A stretch of DNA of 5,874 bases from Verrucomicrobiota bacterium (GTDB taxonomy: Bacteria > Verrucomicrobiota > Verrucomicrobiia > Chthoniobacterales > UBA10450): assembly GCA_003219355.1 (NCBI GenBank), contig QHOQ01000202.1, positions 1 through 5,874 of the forward strand. Direction: 5' to 3'. Below the pieces are notes generated by a model that was given only the letters and a program-made list of their open reading frames with translations, was not told where the DNA came from and searched no databases. A program made the position numbers and the translations under genes. Positions 4,747 to 5,874 of the stretch are shown here, piece after piece (positions within the stretch are counted from its first letter, which is position 1; each line of letters begins with the position of its first letter).

Positions 4747-5874
4747 CAGATCCAACTGCGGCTTTCCCGTTTTCGTGTTGCTTTTCGATCTTCGCTGTTT
4801 CATTTTCCCCGGCTGCGACACCGCGCCATTTGGCGCCTCAAGGTGCGATAAGATGTCTTTTGCTCGATCGAGAATTTCCTTCGGCAAACCGGCCAGACGC
4901 GCGACCTGGATTCCATAGCTCTTGTCCGCACCACCCGGGACAATCTTGCGCAGAAAGATAATCTGATCGTTCCACTCGCGTACGGCCACGTTGAAGTTAC
5001 AGACGCCGCTGCGTTCCTCAGCGAGTTTCGTCAGCTCGTGATAATGGGTTGCGAAGAGCGTGCGCGCCTTGATTTTGTCGTGTAGAAACTCCGCCACACT
5101 CCATGCGATGGACAGCCCATCGAACGTCGATGTTCCTCGGCCGATCTCATCCAGAATGACGAGACTTCGCTCCGTCGCGTTGTTGACGATGTTGGAAGTT
5201 TCATTCATCTCGACCATGAAGGTCGATTGACCGCGCGCGAGATCGTCATTGGCGCCGACGCGGGTGAAAATGCGATCGACCAGGCCGATCTCCGCGCTTT
5301 CCGCCGGAACGAAGCTGCCGATCTGCGCCATCAGCACAATCAGCGCGACCTGGCGGATGTAAGTGGATTTTCCTGCCATGTTCGGACCGGTGATGATGGC
5401 GAGCCGCAGCTTCTCGCCTTCGAGTGATGTGTCGTTCGGCACAAACTTTTCTTCCACAAGATTTTGATCGAGCACTGGATGTCGCCCGTCTTTAATCGCC
5501 AGCCGCACTGTCTCAGTCAGCACCGGCCGGCAATATCGGAACAGTCGCGCCGTCTCCGCGAGCGCGCAGATAACATCGATAGTCGCAATCGCGTCGGCAG
5601 TTTGCTGAATCGATGGCAACTCGTGCAAAGCCTCGTCCCGCAACTTTAGAAAAAGTTGATATTCGAGCTGGCGTGCCCGTTCGTCCGCCCCAAGAATTTT
5701 CGCCTCCATTTCCTTCAGTTCGGGCGTGATAAAACGCTCCCCTCCCACGGTGGTCTGTTTGCGGGTGTAATGCCCGGGCACGTTCGCCAGGTTCGATTTC
5801 GTCACTTCAATGAAATAGCCGAACACCGAATTGTAGCGCACTTTGAGCGATTTGATGCCAGTGGCCACGATTTC
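4741..5874 (-). CDS. mutS: DNA mismatch repair ATPase MutS, C-terminal part (5' end beyond the window)
   Basis: MutS binds mismatched or looped DNA and, as an ATP-driven sliding clamp, recruits MutL. About 377 residues are visible, reading in frame to the last base (EIVATGIKSLKV). The GTG at 5868 is an internal Val, not a start. Roughly the first half of the usual 850-900 residues (mismatch-binding and connector domains) is missing only because the window ends. Counting from that Val, the end of the core/clamp domain holds KVRYNSVFGYFIEVTKSNL (9-27). The ABC-type ATPase domain holds the DGRHPV motif (127-132), the Walker A GPNMAGKST (161-169), ARGQSTFMVEM (211-221), the Walker B VILDEIGRGTSTFDG (237-251) and ATHYHELT (273-280). 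The helix-turn-helix dimer contact follows (KSYGIQVARLAGLP, 316-329). The extreme C-terminus QLDLL (371-375) fits the beta-clamp-binding pentapeptide. The TAA sits inside the terminator hairpin. Confidence 0.97.
   Translation of the reverse strand, partial: EIVATGIKSLKVRYNSVFGYFIEVTKSNLANVPGHYTRKQTTVGGERFITPELKEMEAKILGADERARQLEYQLFLKLRDEALHELPSIQQTADAIATIDVICALAETARLFRYCRPVLTETVRLAIKDGRHPVLDQNLVEEKFVPNDTSLEGEKLRLAIITGPNMAGKSTYIRQVALIVLMAQIGSFVPAESAEIGLVDRIFTRVGANDDLARGQSTFMVEMNETSNIVNNATERSLVILDEIGRGTSTFDGLSIAWSVAEFLHDKIKARTLFATHYHELTKLAEERSGVCNFNVAVREWNDQIIFLRKIVPGGADKSYGIQVARLAGLPKEILDRAKDILSHLEAPNGAVSQPGKMKQRRSKSNTKTGKPQLDLL

Noticed and set aside
4741..5868. MutS as a complete 375-residue protein starting at the GTG at 5868
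   Set aside because: The frame continues to the window edge with conserved MutS core sequence, so the GTG is an internal Val and the gene is cut by the window and not truncated in nature.

Overview
The window looks like chromosomal DNA of a soil-type member of the Verrucomicrobiota, possibly Spartobacteria/Chthoniobacterales. This is inferred from the style of the sigma factor, pyruvate kinase and TPR protein and from the moderately GC-rich codon use; no marker gene here proves it. The genes are mostly ordinary core genes. I found no phage, IS element, CRISPR array, tRNA or rRNA, and no convincing new multi-gene system. The unusual content is decayed coding sequence and terminators that overlap stop codons.

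Layout: positions 1-256 (minus strand) hold the decayed 5' end of a comM/yifB gene, the Mg-chelatase-like AAA+ helicase family linked to natural transformation. It has lost its ATG, carries a 1-base frameshift and has two in-frame stops. Positions 257-543 hold no supported gene but contain a good sigma-70-type promoter (446-474). This promoter drives a 289-residue sigma-70 family factor (544-1413, plus strand) that lacks region 1.1. Just after its stop lies a short stretch that reads like the C-terminal tail of pyruvate kinase. A probably bidirectional terminator follows, shared with the convergent pyruvate kinase gene (1475-2878, minus). Positions 2879-3241 carry no intact gene; an open minus-strand stretch there resembles a small piece of a YebC-like protein (weak). 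A 471-residue TPR protein follows (3242-4657, minus). It is separated from the mutS 3' part (4741-5874, minus, cut by the window edge) by a strong hairpin terminator that contains the mutS stop codon, and by a perfect TATAAT for the TPR gene.

How the genes relate: mutS, the TPR gene and pyk share one strand, but the terminator after mutS and the long gap before pyk argue for mostly separate transcription units. The sigma factor redirects RNA polymerase, pyruvate kinase performs the last ATP-yielding step of glycolysis, and MutS recognises DNA mismatches. No common pathway links them. The decayed comM, and possibly the other fragments, suggest gene loss in this lineage.
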